Assembly (NCBI RefSeq): GCF_029203285.1
Contig: NZ_CP115669.1
Location: 2,418,001-2,482,000, forward strand
Direction: 5' to 3'
DNA from: Pseudomonas sp. PSE14
GTDB taxonomy: Bacteria > Pseudomonadota > Gammaproteobacteria > Pseudomonadales > Pseudomonadaceae
DNA: 64,000 nucleotides
Below the pieces are notes generated by a model that saw only the letters and a list, made by a program, of their open reading frames with translations, ran no database searches and was not told the DNA's origin. Made by a program: the position numbers and the translations under genes. Positions 1-9,941 of this stretch are shown here, in pieces. The number at the start of each line of letters is the position of its first letter. Positions within the stretch are counted from its first letter, which is position 1.

Positions 1-377
1 GGCCAGATACGGGTGGCGGTGGGCAGGTTGAGGTCGCCCTCGGACAAGGCCACCTTGATCATCACGTCACTATTACGCTCGAGCGACATCAGGTGGTAGA
101 ACACGCTGAAGTCGGCGCCCGGTAGGCCGCGACGGTGGGTGCGCAGGCGCTCGTCGACCCCGTGCAGGTCATAGAGCATGACGTACGGCTTGGGTACGTT
201 GCGCAGGAAGGTGAGGACGTCGATCAGGCGCTCACGGGACACCCAGAGCACCGGCATGCCGGTGCGGGTGGCCTGGACGGTGAAGGTCTCGGCGCCAAAG
301 CGGGAATTCAGTTCGACGACGATGTCTTGGTCGTCTGCCTTGTAAGGCGGGATGTACAGAGCGGAGTCTGCATTCAT
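1..377 (-). CDS. nuoC: NADH-quinone oxidoreductase subunit C or fused C/D (partial)
   Basis: N-terminal part of a complex I subunit; the gene runs off the left edge. Translation on the minus strand from the ATG at 377 begins [18 protein letters not shown] and continues through a typical NuoC domain (a [15 protein letters not shown] stretch, then [14 protein letters not shown]). It matches the start of the P. aeruginosa NuoCD fusion as I remember it. Whether this copy is fused to NuoD cannot be seen here. The subunit belongs to the peripheral (hydrophilic) arm of the proton-pumping NADH dehydrogenase. It is the third gene of the operon after nuoA and nuoB, 60 bp downstream of the nuoB stop. 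Confidence 0.93.
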   Translation of the reverse strand, partial: MNADSALYIPPYKADDQDIVVELNSRFGAETFTVQATRTGMPVLWVSRERLIDVLTFLRNVPKPYVMLYDLHGVDERLRTHRRGLPGADFSVFYHLMSLERNSDVMIKVALSEGDLNLPTATRIW

Positions 378-437
378 AGTCTTAAGTCACACTCGGTCAA
401 CGGTGGAGTGAATACGGGCCTCTCGTGGAGGGCCGGA

Positions 438-1115
438 TCACACTTCGTCGGGGCTGCGCAGGTTGGTGACCGCAATGCGCTGTTCGCGCTTGAGATCCTT
501 CTGGGCAGGCATGTCGGCACGATAGATGCCTTGATCGCCTACAACCCAGGACAACGGGCGACGCTCCTGGCCGATGGATTCCTGCAGCAGCATCAGGCCT
601 TGCAGGAACGCCTCAGGACGGGGCGGGCAGCCGGGGATGTACACGTCCACGGGGAGGAACTTGTCGACCCCCTGAACGACCGAGTAGATGTCGTACATGC
701 CGCCGGAGTTGGCACACGAACCCATCGAGATCACCCACTTGGGTTCCAGCATCTGCTCGTACAGGCGCTGGATGACCGGGGCCATCTTGATGAAGCAGGT
801 GCCGGCAATGACCATGAAGTCAGCCTGGCGCGGCGATGCACGGATCACTTCGGCGCCGAAGCGGGCGATGTCGTGCGGCGCGGTGAACGCCGTGGTCATC
901 TCCACGTAGCAGCAGGACAGACCGAAGTTGTACGGCCACAGGGAGTTCTTGCGACCCCAGTTGACCGCACCGTTGAGAACATCTTCCAGCTTGCCCATGA
1001 AGATGTTCTTGTGGACCTGCCCTTCGATGAGCGGGTCTTCTACCGTTTCGCGCTGGCCGATCGGGTACTGATCATTGGGCGCATCCGGGTCGATCCGGGT
1101 AAGTTTGTATTGCAT
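438..1115 (-). CDS. nuoB: NADH-quinone oxidoreductase subunit B
   Basis: Complex I subunit that carries iron-sulfur cluster N2, the last cluster before quinone. The 225-residue product has the adjacent-cysteine motif GLSCCYVEM, then GTCFIKM and [11 protein letters not shown], and the PGCPPRPEA loop, so the cluster ligands are present. I start it at the ATG at 1115, which has GAGG about 8 nt upstream. An in-frame TTG two codons earlier is also open but lies too close to the nuoA stop. The gene starts 10 bp after the nuoA stop (1126) and is surely co-transcribed. Confidence 0.97.
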   Translation of the reverse strand: MQYKLTRIDPDAPNDQYPIGQRETVEDPLIEGQVHKNIFMGKLEDVLNGAVNWGRKNSLWPYNFGLSCCYVEMTTAFTAPHDIARFGAEVIRASPRQADFMVIAGTCFIKMAPVIQRLYEQMLEPKWVISMGSCANSGGMYDIYSVVQGVDKFLPVDVYIPGCPPRPEAFLQGLMLLQESIGQERRPLSWVVGDQGIYRADMPAQKDLKREQRIAVTNLRSPDEV

Positions 1116-1125
1116 CGCCAAAGCC

Positions 1126-1539
1126 TCATTGTTTTAGCTTCGCCTGCCGTGCGCGACGTGCCGCCGGTGCCCAATCGAGCGCGCCGATACGCCACAGGTA
1201 GACAAGACCTGCCAACAGAATTGCTATGAAAATGGTTGCCTCGATCAGACCGGCCCAACCGCTTTCACGGACGGACACGGACCAGGCGAAGAGGAAGAGG
1301 GCTTCGACGTCGAAGATCACGAAGAGCATCGCGACCAGATAGAATTTTGCCGACAGACGCAGGCGTGCGCTGCCGGTAGGAACGATCCCGGATTCGAACG
1401 GTTCGTTCTTGCTGCGACCAAATGCCTTACTGCCAAGCAGGCTGGAAACCCCTAGCATGAAGCCGAGCAGGCCCAGCACTCCTAAAAGGAAGGCGGCGAG
1501 TCCCCAGTGTTGAGCTGCAAGTTCAGCTGGATTGGGCAT
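1126..1539 (-). CDS. nuoA: NADH-quinone oxidoreductase subunit A
   Basis: Small membrane subunit of complex I, 137 residues, with three predicted membrane helices (about residues 14-36, 65-85 and 93-115). The family signature [11 protein letters not shown] lies between helices 1 and 2, and [21 protein letters not shown] forms helix 2 with its conserved acidic residues. The ATG at 1539 is preceded by GGAAGGAG with 7 nt spacing. The open frame extends 24 codons further upstream, but that part shows no family similarity. It is the first gene of the nuo operon. Confidence 0.96.
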   Translation of the reverse strand: MPNPAELAAQHWGLAAFLLGVLGLLGFMLGVSSLLGSKAFGRSKNEPFESGIVPTGSARLRLSAKFYLVAMLFVIFDVEALFLFAWSVSVRESGWAGLIEATIFIAILLAGLVYLWRIGALDWAPAARRARQAKLKQ

Positions 1540-1980
1540 GCCGATACTCCTTCCTACAAATAACGATTGTCTTGGGTTCCGGGCGATGGCCCGACTGCAC
1601 GAACCCGACAACTCAAGGATAGTGAGCTAAGGGTTCAGGTCATCTTTCCAATTTTATGCCCAAAGCCTTCAGCAAGTAAATTTTTCCAACACAAACAGAC
1701 GCTTCTAAATCGGGCAAAAGGCTTTTGCATTTCCGTAAGCCCTCTGCCTGTGCGGTCCTCGGCGCCTAGTGTGCCGGCACTTCGGCTTTGGTCGAATGGT
1801 ACTTTCGAGGTATTTGGCCGCAATAAATCGGCACTCTTTAAATGATAAATATTATCATTTGCAGTGTCGTATATCCGTAACTTTACTACATATAAGCGGC
1901 GAGCCCTTTTCTTCAGTCACTTCTGCAACATTCAATTATCCCCATCCGGTTTTGTTGGGCGCCTCTCCTTTCGGGATGGT
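1540..1980. other. Intergenic region upstream of the nuo operon
   Basis: This 441-bp stretch between nuoA and the convergently placed thioesterase-like gene is clearly AT-richer than its surroundings and should hold the nuo promoter. It contains a 9-bp inverted repeat at 1840-1860 (listed separately) and a short GCAAAA/TTTTGC dyad near 1716. I see no convincing gene in either orientation. Confidence 0.6.
1840..1860. promoter_or_regulatory. Fur-box-like AT-rich palindrome
   Basis: Two 9-bp arms, AAATGATAA and TTATCATTT, are separated by ATA. The core TGATAAATATTATCA (1843-1857) differs at one position from the 7-1-7 Fur consensus TGATAAT-N-ATTATCA. It lies about 300 bp upstream of the nuoA start. 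The only gene reading away from this region is nuoA, unless an unannotated small RNA is present. Fur binding is inferred from the match alone. Confidence 0.45.
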
Positions 1981-2472
1981 TCATTTATTTTTTGCGATCC
2001 AGGCCCAGCGCATTTCACAGCGGATCGGCTCGCCGCCAGTGTCGTCCAGCACGGTCACCTGAATCAGCGCTTCCCCCTTGTCCTCCTCCCGCATTGCGCG
2101 GCGTTGCTCCGCTGTCAGCGTGGCGATGGCGCGCAGACCGCCGTTGGCGCGGCGTCGGTAGTCGATCGTGAGGCTCTTGATCAGCGGCAGCTTGTGATCG
2201 GGCAGATTCATGCCGACCATGCAGCCGCTGGCGGACTCGGCGAGCAGCGCCATGGCGGCCGCGTGCACGCCGCCTATGTGATTGCGTACGCGCCGGTGGT
2301 TGGCCAGGCTCATTCGCACTTCGTCGCTTGAGAGTTTCTGGATGCGCACATTGGCGGTGCCAGCGAAGCGCACCTGGGAGCAGAACAGGCGGCTCAGCAG
2401 CGGCTCGTGAAGGCGGCGCGGAAGGCGCTGGATGAGATGGGCGGCGAGGGCGAGGCGGTTGCGCTTGGGCAT
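1981..2472 (-). CDS. DUF4442 / hotdog-fold thioesterase-like protein
   Basis: A 163-residue protein that I assign to the DUF4442 group of hotdog-fold (PaaI-like) proteins. The pattern is an N-terminal helix with many Arg/Leu, then VRIQKLSSDEVRMSLANHRRVRN, a central helix IGGVHAAAMALLAES and a final strand set ending MRWAWIAKNK. No substrate can be named. The ATG at 2472 has a weak GGAA upstream. A longer frame to 2574 is Pro/Arg-rich and runs into the aceA terminator, so I do not extend it. The gene stands alone downstream of the aceA terminator. Confidence 0.72.
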   Translation of the reverse strand: MPKRNRLALAAHLIQRLPRRLHEPLLSRLFCSQVRFAGTANVRIQKLSSDEVRMSLANHRRVRNHIGGVHAAAMALLAESASGCMVGMNLPDHKLPLIKSLTIDYRRRANGGLRAIATLTAEQRRAMREEDKGEALIQVTVLDDTGGEPIRCEMRWAWIAKNK

Positions 2473-2578
2473 GGGCTTTTCCGTGCATATAAAGGAAGCA
2501 CGAGGCTGGCATGTCGGCGCGGATCTGCCCTTGGCGGGCGGGGAGAGGGTGGCTGGCGGTTCGGCCAAGCACAAAAAA

Positions 2579-2606
2579 CAAGACCCCGGCTGAGGCCGGG
2601 GTCTTG
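2579..2606 (-). terminator. Rho-independent terminator of aceA
   Basis: A 12-bp stem (CAAGACCCCGGC paired with GCCGGGGTCTTG) has a TGAG loop. On the minus strand it is followed by a run of six T (the A-run at 2573-2578). It lies 38 bp beyond the aceA stop codon. Confidence 0.9.
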
Positions 2607-2644
2607 CGGTGCCTGCCGGCCCCGAGGGGCCGGTGAACCAGTTC

Positions 2645-4240
2645 TTAGTGGAACTGGTTCATGGTGTTGTCTTTACCCGAGGCTTTCAGAGCGGCTTCGC
2701 CAGCGAAGTACTCTTTGTGGTTGTCGCCGATGTCCGAGCCAGCCATGTTCTGGTGCTTGACGCAGGCGATACCCTGACGCAGCTCCTGACGCTGCACGCC
2801 CTTCACGTAGGCCAGCATGCCCTGGTCGGCGAAGTAGCCCTTGGCCAGGTTGTCGGTGGACAGCGCGGCGGTGTGGTAGGTCGGCAGGGTGATCAGGTGG
2901 TGGAAGATGCCGGCGTGGGCCGAACCGTCGCGCTGGAAGGTGCGGATCTTCTCGTCAGCGATCTGTGCCAGTTCGGTCTCGTCGTACTCGACGCTCATCA
3001 GCTTGGCGCGGTCGTAGGCGGAAACGTCCTTGCCTTCGGCGACGAACGCATCGAACACCTGCTGGCGGAAGTTCAGGGTCCAGTTGAACGACGGGCTGTT
3101 GTTGTAAACCAGCTTGGCGTTCGGGATGACCTGACGGATGCGGTCAACCATGCCCTTGATCTGGCCAACGTGCGGCTTCTCGGTTTCGATCCACAGCAGG
3201 TCGGCGCCGTTCTGCAGCGAGGTGATGCAGTCCAGGACGCAACGGTCTTCGCCGGTGCCCTTGCGGAACTGGAACAGGTTGGAAGCCAGGCGCTTGGGAC
3301 GCAGCAGCTTGCCGCCGCGGTTGATCACCACGTCGCCGTTCTGCAGGTCGGAAGCGGAGATTTCTTCGCAGTCCAGGAAGGAGTTGTACTGGTCGCCCAG
3401 GTCGCCCGGCTCGCGGGTTACGGCGATCTGCTTGGTCAGGCCGGCGCCCAGGGAGTCGGTACGAGCGACGATCACGCCGTCGTCGATGCCCAGCTCGAGG
3501 AACGCGTAGCGAACGGCGTTGATCTTGGCGAGGAAGTCTTCGTGCGGAACGGTCACTTTACCGTCCTGGTGGCCGCACTGCTTCTCGTCGGAAACCTGGT
3601 TCTCGATCTGGATGCAGCAGGCACCGGCTTCGATCATCTTCTTGGCCAGCAGGTAGGTCGCCTCGGCGTTACCGAAACCGGCGTCGATGTCGGCAATGAT
3701 CGGCACCACGTGGGTTTCGAAGTTGTCGATCTGAGCCTGTACTTCGGCTTCCTTGGCCTTGTCGCCGGCAGCGCGGGCGGAGTCCAGGGCGGTGAACAGC
3801 AGGTCCAGTTCGCGGGCGTCAGCCTGGCGCAGGAAGGTGTAGAGCTCTTCGATCAGGCCGGCGACCGCGGTCTTCTCGTGCATCGACTGGTCCGGCAGCG
3901 GGCCGAAGTCGGAGCGCAGGGCGGCAACCATCCAGCCGGACAGGTAGAGGTAGCGCTTGTTGGTGGTCTTCAGGTGCTTCTTGATGGAGATCAGCTTCTG
4001 CTGACCGATGAAGCCGTGCCAGCAGCCCAGGGACTGGGTGTAGACGGAAGCGTCCGCATCGTACTCAGCCATGTCCTTGCGCATGATGGCTGCGGTGTAC
4101 TTGGCAATTTCCAGACCGGTCTTGAAGCGGTTCTGGACGCGCATGCGGGCAGCGTACTCGGGGTTGATCGCGCTCCAGCTGTTGCCGTTCTTCTCTTTGA
4201 GCGCGGCGACTGCTTTGATCTCGTTCTGATATGCGGACAT
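2645..4240 (-). CDS. aceA: Isocitrate lyase
   Basis: Glyoxylate-shunt enzyme that splits isocitrate into succinate and glyoxylate, allowing growth on acetate and fatty acids. The 531-residue protein is of the long Pseudomonas type. The catalytic signature KQCGH is at residues 220-224, after the metal-site segment ADIDAGFG (183-190). A second conserved block NNSPSFNW lies further on. The ATG at 4240 has AAGGA 7 nt upstream; an earlier in-frame start at 4276 (MLNQTHSFEGLA) would put a tail on a well-conserved N-terminus. It is monocistronic with its own terminator. The two isocitrate dehydrogenases that compete for the same substrate are about 9 kb away. Confidence 0.97.
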   Translation of the reverse strand: MSAYQNEIKAVAALKEKNGNSWSAINPEYAARMRVQNRFKTGLEIAKYTAAIMRKDMAEYDADASVYTQSLGCWHGFIGQQKLISIKKHLKTTNKRYLYLSGWMVAALRSDFGPLPDQSMHEKTAVAGLIEELYTFLRQADARELDLLFTALDSARAAGDKAKEAEVQAQIDNFETHVVPIIADIDAGFGNAEATYLLAKKMIEAGACCIQIENQVSDEKQCGHQDGKVTVPHEDFLAKINAVRYAFLELGIDDGVIVARTDSLGAGLTKQIAVTREPGDLGDQYNSFLDCEEISASDLQNGDVVINRGGKLLRPKRLASNLFQFRKGTGEDRCVLDCITSLQNGADLLWIETEKPHVGQIKGMVDRIRQVIPNAKLVYNNSPSFNWTLNFRQQVFDAFVAEGKDVSAYDRAKLMSVEYDETELAQIADEKIRTFQRDGSAHAGIFHHLITLPTYHTAALSTDNLAKGYFADQGMLAYVKGVQRQELRQGIACVKHQNMAGSDIGDNHKEYFAGEAALKASGKDNTMNQFH

Positions 4241-4749
4241 GGCCAATCCTTCAAAAGAATGTGTTTGGTTAAGCACCGACTACCCACATGAAACCGCACC
4301 TGAACGGTACTGACTGCGGGTTGCTCGCCGCGGGATGGCGAAGGGGCGACCGAAAGAAGGAGTGACGCTGGAGGAGTGGGGTGGCGCGGCGTACAGACGG
4401 GTGACTGCAGCGGTGACATCCAGAATCGCTTGCCGGCTCGTGGCAGCCGTTGGGCGATGGTGGACGGCTGAATCCGTCACTTCGTGCTGTTACTAAGGCT
4501 TGCTTCCCCGTCCCTCAGGACAACCTCTTGCCAGTCGCAACCTCGTCGATCCGCCTTGTGGGCTTAACAACACGAACCGGCGCGACAGGTGCGTCGCTGG
4601 CGCGGTCCGGAGGGCTTTGAAGCCCTCTGGTTAGCGGGAGCGAGGCCATCATGCACGTTCAAACGAGCGTTCGTCAAACGTTTTGTAGTGTTTTTTTTGG
4701 ACTACTACACGAAGGTCTAACGAGGACCGGCAAGTCACCTACGGAAGGA
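4241..4749. other. Intergenic region upstream of aceA
   Basis: A 509-bp gap that must carry the aceA promoter and the 3' end of the next operon. I see an 8-bp hairpin (GAGGGCTT/AAGCCCTC at 4610-4627, no T-run) and a T8 tract flanked by TGTAGT and ACTACA at 4684-4709. The open frames here show no family resemblance and I do not call them. Confidence 0.5.
4684..4709. promoter_or_regulatory. TGTAGT...ACTACA half-sites upstream of aceA
   Basis: TGTAGT (4684-4689) and ACTACA (4704-4709) form an inverted pair around a T8 tract. From memory, these hexamers are the half-sites of RccR, an RpiR-type repressor that controls aceA in pseudomonads. The 14-nt spacing is wider than I recall for RccR, and the site lies about 440 bp from the aceA start, so this is tentative. 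Confidence 0.3.
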
Positions 4750-5565
4750 TTAGTCGAGCACTTCGACCTTCACCCGCAGGTTGCTGTCGTTGCGGCCCTG
4801 GGTGCTGTAGTGGCGAGCGAAACCGCTCTGGGTGCTTTGATTGCTTTCGCTGACGCCGCCGACCTCGATCCACTGGCCGAGCGGGCCGCTGATGCTGGTT
4901 TCGGTGGCGCTGGTGTTCATCGAGCCCTGATAGTTGCCGTTGAAGCGGTCGTTGCGGGTGCTGAGGGTGATGTGCACGAGGTTGCCGGTAAGGCTCGCGG
5001 TCACGTACATGCCCTGGTTGGCATCGCGGTACTCGGTCTGGCTGTAGACCTGGCCATAGGGGCCGATGCCGGCGTTGGTCACCGGTTGGCTCTGGCCGAC
5101 CTGGATGAATGCGGGTGAGCCCTCGGTGGCACGCACCTGCTGGGTGCCACCGCCGCGACTGTTGGTGGAGCGGTTGATGATGCGCACCTGGTCGCGGCCG
5201 TTGACTTCGCCGCGACCGGCCTGGATTTCCACGTTGCCGGCGCTGACCGAGCCATTCACCGCGTAGCCGCTCTGGTCGCTCTGGCTGCCGTCGCTGGTGT
5301 CGACGCTGATCAGCAGTTGGTGGGGGCGGGTGTCCAGTTGGCTGAGCACCTGTTGCAGTTCGCGGATCTTCGCCAGCTCGGCGTTCACGATCAGTTGGTT
5401 GCCATAGGCGGTGACCCGGCCTTCGTTGCCCAATACCGACTGCGCCACCGGCAGCACGTCCTCGGCGGTGCGGTAGTTGAGCGGAATGACCTCGGTGCGG
5501 GGTGCGGCGATGGCGGCCAGGCTGAATCCGCAAGCAAGGAGCAGGGCGAGAGGGCGTCGGGTCAA
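4750..5565 (-). CDS. Secreted protein with secretin short (NolW-like) domain
   Basis: A 271-residue exported protein. Residues 1-20 form a signal peptide (MTRRPLALLLACGFSLAAIA). Residues 24-85 (EVIPLNYRTAEDVLPVAQSV...NQLIVNAELAKIRELQQVLSQLD) look like the N-terminal short domain of type II/III secretins. Residues 86-271 are Ser/Gly/Asn-rich and beta-like, with no secretin pore. Its role is therefore unknown. The start is a TTG whose bases overlap the TGA of the upstream gene (TTGA), with GGAG about 10 nt before it, which implies translational coupling. It is the last gene of a four-gene operon with a PLD-like protein, a GNAT enzyme and RoxA. Confidence 0.75.
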   Translation of the reverse strand: MTRRPLALLLACGFSLAAIAAPRTEVIPLNYRTAEDVLPVAQSVLGNEGRVTAYGNQLIVNAELAKIRELQQVLSQLDTRPHQLLISVDTSDGSQSDQSGYAVNGSVSAGNVEIQAGRGEVNGRDQVRIINRSTNSRGGGTQQVRATEGSPAFIQVGQSQPVTNAGIGPYGQVYSQTEYRDANQGMYVTASLTGNLVHITLSTRNDRFNGNYQGSMNTSATETSISGPLGQWIEVGGVSESNQSTQSGFARHYSTQGRNDSNLRVKVEVLD

Positions 5566-6188
5566 AGCAGGAAGCTCCGCAGATTCGGGTCGAGGAGGCT
5601 GGTGTTCCAGGTCTGTTCGAACTGTTCCAGTAGCTGGCGGGCGCGGCCGGGGTGGTTGTAGTGGGCGTAGCCGGCGTAGTCGCCCGGCTCCGGGCGCAGC
5701 AACAGGCCGCAGTCGTCGGCCAGCAGGAAGGCGTGATCTTCGCTGGGGTAGTCCGGGTTGATCCGGCGGATCTGGCAGTAGCTGGACAGGCGCCGGCTGA
5801 GATTCAGCAGGCGATGGCCGTCCTTCACTGCACGGGCGCTGTCGCGCACCAGGATCATCAGGCGGTTGCGCGGGTTGCTCAGCAGCAGTTGGGTGCAGGC
5901 TGCCTGGATGCTGCTGTGGTGGTACAGCCAGGGCTCCAGGTCGGGGGTGTAGAGGTAGAGGGTGCGCTGCGCCTGCTGCATCAGTGCCAGGGCATGGGCG
6001 CGGGCCTCTTCAGGCTTGTTGAAGCGGTGCACTTGGTCGCCTTCGCCAAGGCGGAACGGCGCGGGTTCCAGCGCTTCGGGCGGCAGGGCTTCGCTGGGTG
6101 GGTTGTGAATGGCGAAACGTCCCGGAGACTGGAACTCGATGTCCGGCAGTTCCACCGGGAGGTCGTCTTGTTCCGGGACGTTGTCCAT
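5562..6188 (-). CDS. PLD-like domain protein of unknown function (DUF7931 type)
   Basis: A 208-residue cytoplasmic protein. The N-terminal 50 residues are Pro/Glu-rich and probably flexible. Residues 57-200 (RAHALALMQQAQRTLYLYTPDLEPWLYHH ... LMILVRDSARAVKDGHRLLNLSRRLSS ... DHAFLLADDCGLLLRP) have the layout of a single phospholipase-D-like fold, but no HxKxxxxD motif is visible, so enzyme activity is doubtful. The name DUF7931 is from memory of the P. aeruginosa neighbour of the elaA-like gene. It starts 9 bp after the GNAT stop and overlaps the downstream secretin-domain gene. Confidence 0.65.
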   Translation of the reverse strand: MDNVPEQDDLPVELPDIEFQSPGRFAIHNPPSEALPPEALEPAPFRLGEGDQVHRFNKPEEARAHALALMQQAQRTLYLYTPDLEPWLYHHSSIQAACTQLLLSNPRNRLMILVRDSARAVKDGHRLLNLSRRLSSYCQIRRINPDYPSEDHAFLLADDCGLLLRPEPGDYAGYAHYNHPGRARQLLEQFEQTWNTSLLDPNLRSFLL

Positions 6189-6197
6189 TTCGCTGCC

Positions 6198-6626
6198 TCA
6201 GTCGCTTTCGCGCACCATGTCCACGTGGGGAAGGCCGGCGTCGAGGAATTCACCGCTGGCTACCTTGAAGCCTAGCCGTTCGTAGAAGGGAATGGCGTAG
6301 ACCTGGGCGGTCAGCAACTGGCGTTTCAGGCCCTGGCTTTCGGCTTGCTCGATGGCGGCGCGCATGAGCAGGTCGCCCACCTTGAGACCGCGCCAGTCCT
6401 TGAGGACGGAAACGCGGCCGATGTGCCCGTCCGGCAGGAGGCGGGCGGTGCCGATGGCGTAGTCGCCTTCGAAGGCCAGGAAGTGCACGGCTTCGACATC
6501 CTCGGCGTCCCATTCGAGTTCCGGCGGGACCGATTGCTCGGCGATGAAGACCGCCTCGCGAATGCGCCGCAGATCGGCATTATCCTTCTGCCAGTCCGCG
6601 ACGCGAACCCTGATCTTGCTACTCAT
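6198..6626 (-). CDS. GNAT-family N-acetyltransferase
   Basis: A 142-residue acetyltransferase of the ElaA-like GNAT group. The N-terminal FIAEQSVPPELEWDAEDVEAVHFLA is typical. The acetyl-CoA loop is around GRVSVLKDWRGLKVGDLLM, followed by a C-terminal PFYERLGFKVASGEFLDAGLPHVDM. The substrate is unknown. The ATG at 6626 lies inside the last codons of the upstream oxygenase gene (ATGAGTAG, 8-nt overlap), which is why I prefer it to the TTG at 6632. Confidence 0.82.
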   Translation of the reverse strand: MSSKIRVRVADWQKDNADLRRIREAVFIAEQSVPPELEWDAEDVEAVHFLAFEGDYAIGTARLLPDGHIGRVSVLKDWRGLKVGDLLMRAAIEQAESQGLKRQLLTAQVYAIPFYERLGFKVASGEFLDAGLPHVDMVRESD

Positions 6627-7794
6627 CGGCAAACTCCAGACTGCCCTGTTTGATCAGCTCTCCGATGAGCTTACGCCCATCGTCATCGGCCAGCCATTGG
6701 CCGAGATTCCCTTCGTGCAGCGATTGGGCCGAGCACACCAGCTTGAGCAGGTCGCGCAGTTTTTCCGGCAGGACCACGGTCTGGCCGCTGGCGAACAGCA
6801 GCAGGCCGACGTCCACTTCGCTCCAGGCCATTCGTGCGCTGGGGTTGCGGATCAACACGGCGCCGTCGGCAATCGCTCTGGTCAGTTCGTCTTCCTCGAT
6901 TTCCTCACCGGCGACCAGTTCCGGGTAGCGTGGCTCGGTCATGAACTGGCCGAACCAGGTGAGCAGCAGTCGCTCGTCGCTCATGTGCTCCTGCAGCAGG
7001 TTCTTCAGGCGGTCCAGAGCGTCGCGCTGGATCTTGTGCTGGTCTTCATCGGCTTTCACCGCGCTCATGCCGGCGTCGCTGTAGCGCTCTTCATCGGTGA
7101 GGAACTGGGCGAGGAAGTCGGTGAAGTGGGTCAGGACTTCGGCGGCGCTGGGGGCGCGGAAGCCGACTGAATAGGTCATGCAGTCATCTTCGGCGATGCC
7201 GTAGTGGGCCACGCGCGGCGGCAGGTAGAGCATGTCGCCCGGTTCCAGTACCCATTCGGCGCTTTCTTCGAATTCGGCGAGGATGCGCAGGTCCTGGTGC
7301 GGCAGCAGGGGGCTGCTGGCGTCGCAGGTCTGGCCGATCTTCCAGCGGCGCTGGCCGTGGCCCTGCAGGAGGAACACGTCGTAGTTGTCGAAGTGCGGGC
7401 CGACGCCGCCGCCCGGTGCGGCGTAGCTGATCATCACGTCGTCGATGCGCCAGCTGGGCAGGAACTTGAAGTGTTCCAGCAGTTCGGCGACTTCCGGGAT
7501 GAATTGGTCGACGGCCTGCACCAGCAGGGTCCAGTCGCGCTCGGGCAGGTCCTTGAAGGTCTCTTCCTTGAACGGGCCGCGGCGCAGTTCCCAGGGGCTG
7601 TCGCCGTGCTCGATGACGATGCGCGACTCGATCATCTCTTCCAGGGCGAGGCCGGCCAGCTCGTCAGGCTCCAGCGGGCTCTTGAAGTCCGGGATGGCCT
7701 GGCGTACCAGCAGGGGCTTTTTCTGCCAGTAATCGCGGAGGAATTCTTCGGCGCTGATGCCGCCCAAAAGCTGAAGAGGAATAGCAGGATTCAT
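6619..7794 (-). CDS. roxA: 50S ribosomal protein L16 arginine hydroxylase (RoxA/YcfD type)
   Basis: JmjC-type 2-oxoglutarate/Fe(II) oxygenase that hydroxylates an arginine of ribosomal protein L16. The 391-residue protein has the expected cupin core. The iron ligands are visible as H134 and D136 in GPHFDNYD and H197 in PPRVAHYG. The C-terminal winged-helix region (about 240-391) is present, so length and domain layout match the family. It is the first gene of a tightly overlapped operon (roxA, GNAT, PLD-like, secretin-domain protein). The upstream 60 bp contain the purB terminator. Confidence 0.9.
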   Translation of the reverse strand: MNPAIPLQLLGGISAEEFLRDYWQKKPLLVRQAIPDFKSPLEPDELAGLALEEMIESRIVIEHGDSPWELRRGPFKEETFKDLPERDWTLLVQAVDQFIPEVAELLEHFKFLPSWRIDDVMISYAAPGGGVGPHFDNYDVFLLQGHGQRRWKIGQTCDASSPLLPHQDLRILAEFEESAEWVLEPGDMLYLPPRVAHYGIAEDDCMTYSVGFRAPSAAEVLTHFTDFLAQFLTDEERYSDAGMSAVKADEDQHKIQRDALDRLKNLLQEHMSDERLLLTWFGQFMTEPRYPELVAGEEIEEDELTRAIADGAVLIRNPSARMAWSEVDVGLLLFASGQTVVLPEKLRDLLKLVCSAQSLHEGNLGQWLADDDGRKLIGELIKQGSLEFADE

Positions 7795-7815
7795 GGTTAA
7801 GTCCTTGAAACAAAA

Positions 7816-7836
7816 ACGCCCGGCACAGCCGGGCGT
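7816..7836 (-). terminator. Rho-independent terminator of purB
   Basis: ACGCCCGGC and GCCGGGCGT pair around an ACA loop. On the minus strand the stem is followed by a T-run (A-run at 7812-7816). It lies 19 bp beyond the purB stop. Confidence 0.85.
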
Positions 7837-7854
7837 GCAAAGTCAGGGCGAATC

Positions 7855-9937
<2,083 letters not shown>

Positions 9938-9941
<4 letters not shown>

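Noticed and set aside
2609..4291. Long open frame on the plus strand (560 codons) opposite aceA
   Set aside because: It is the antisense shadow of a well-identified isocitrate lyase gene in high-GC DNA; its translation is Val/Gly/Gln-rich with no family features.
4280..4480. Small minus-strand frame upstream of aceA
   Set aside because: No ribosome-binding site, no family resemblance, low-complexity Ser/Thr/Arg composition.
4610..4627. Possible terminator hairpin GAGGGCTT/AAGCCCTC
   Set aside because: The loop is only 2 nt, there is no T-run on either strand, and it is not next to a gene end.
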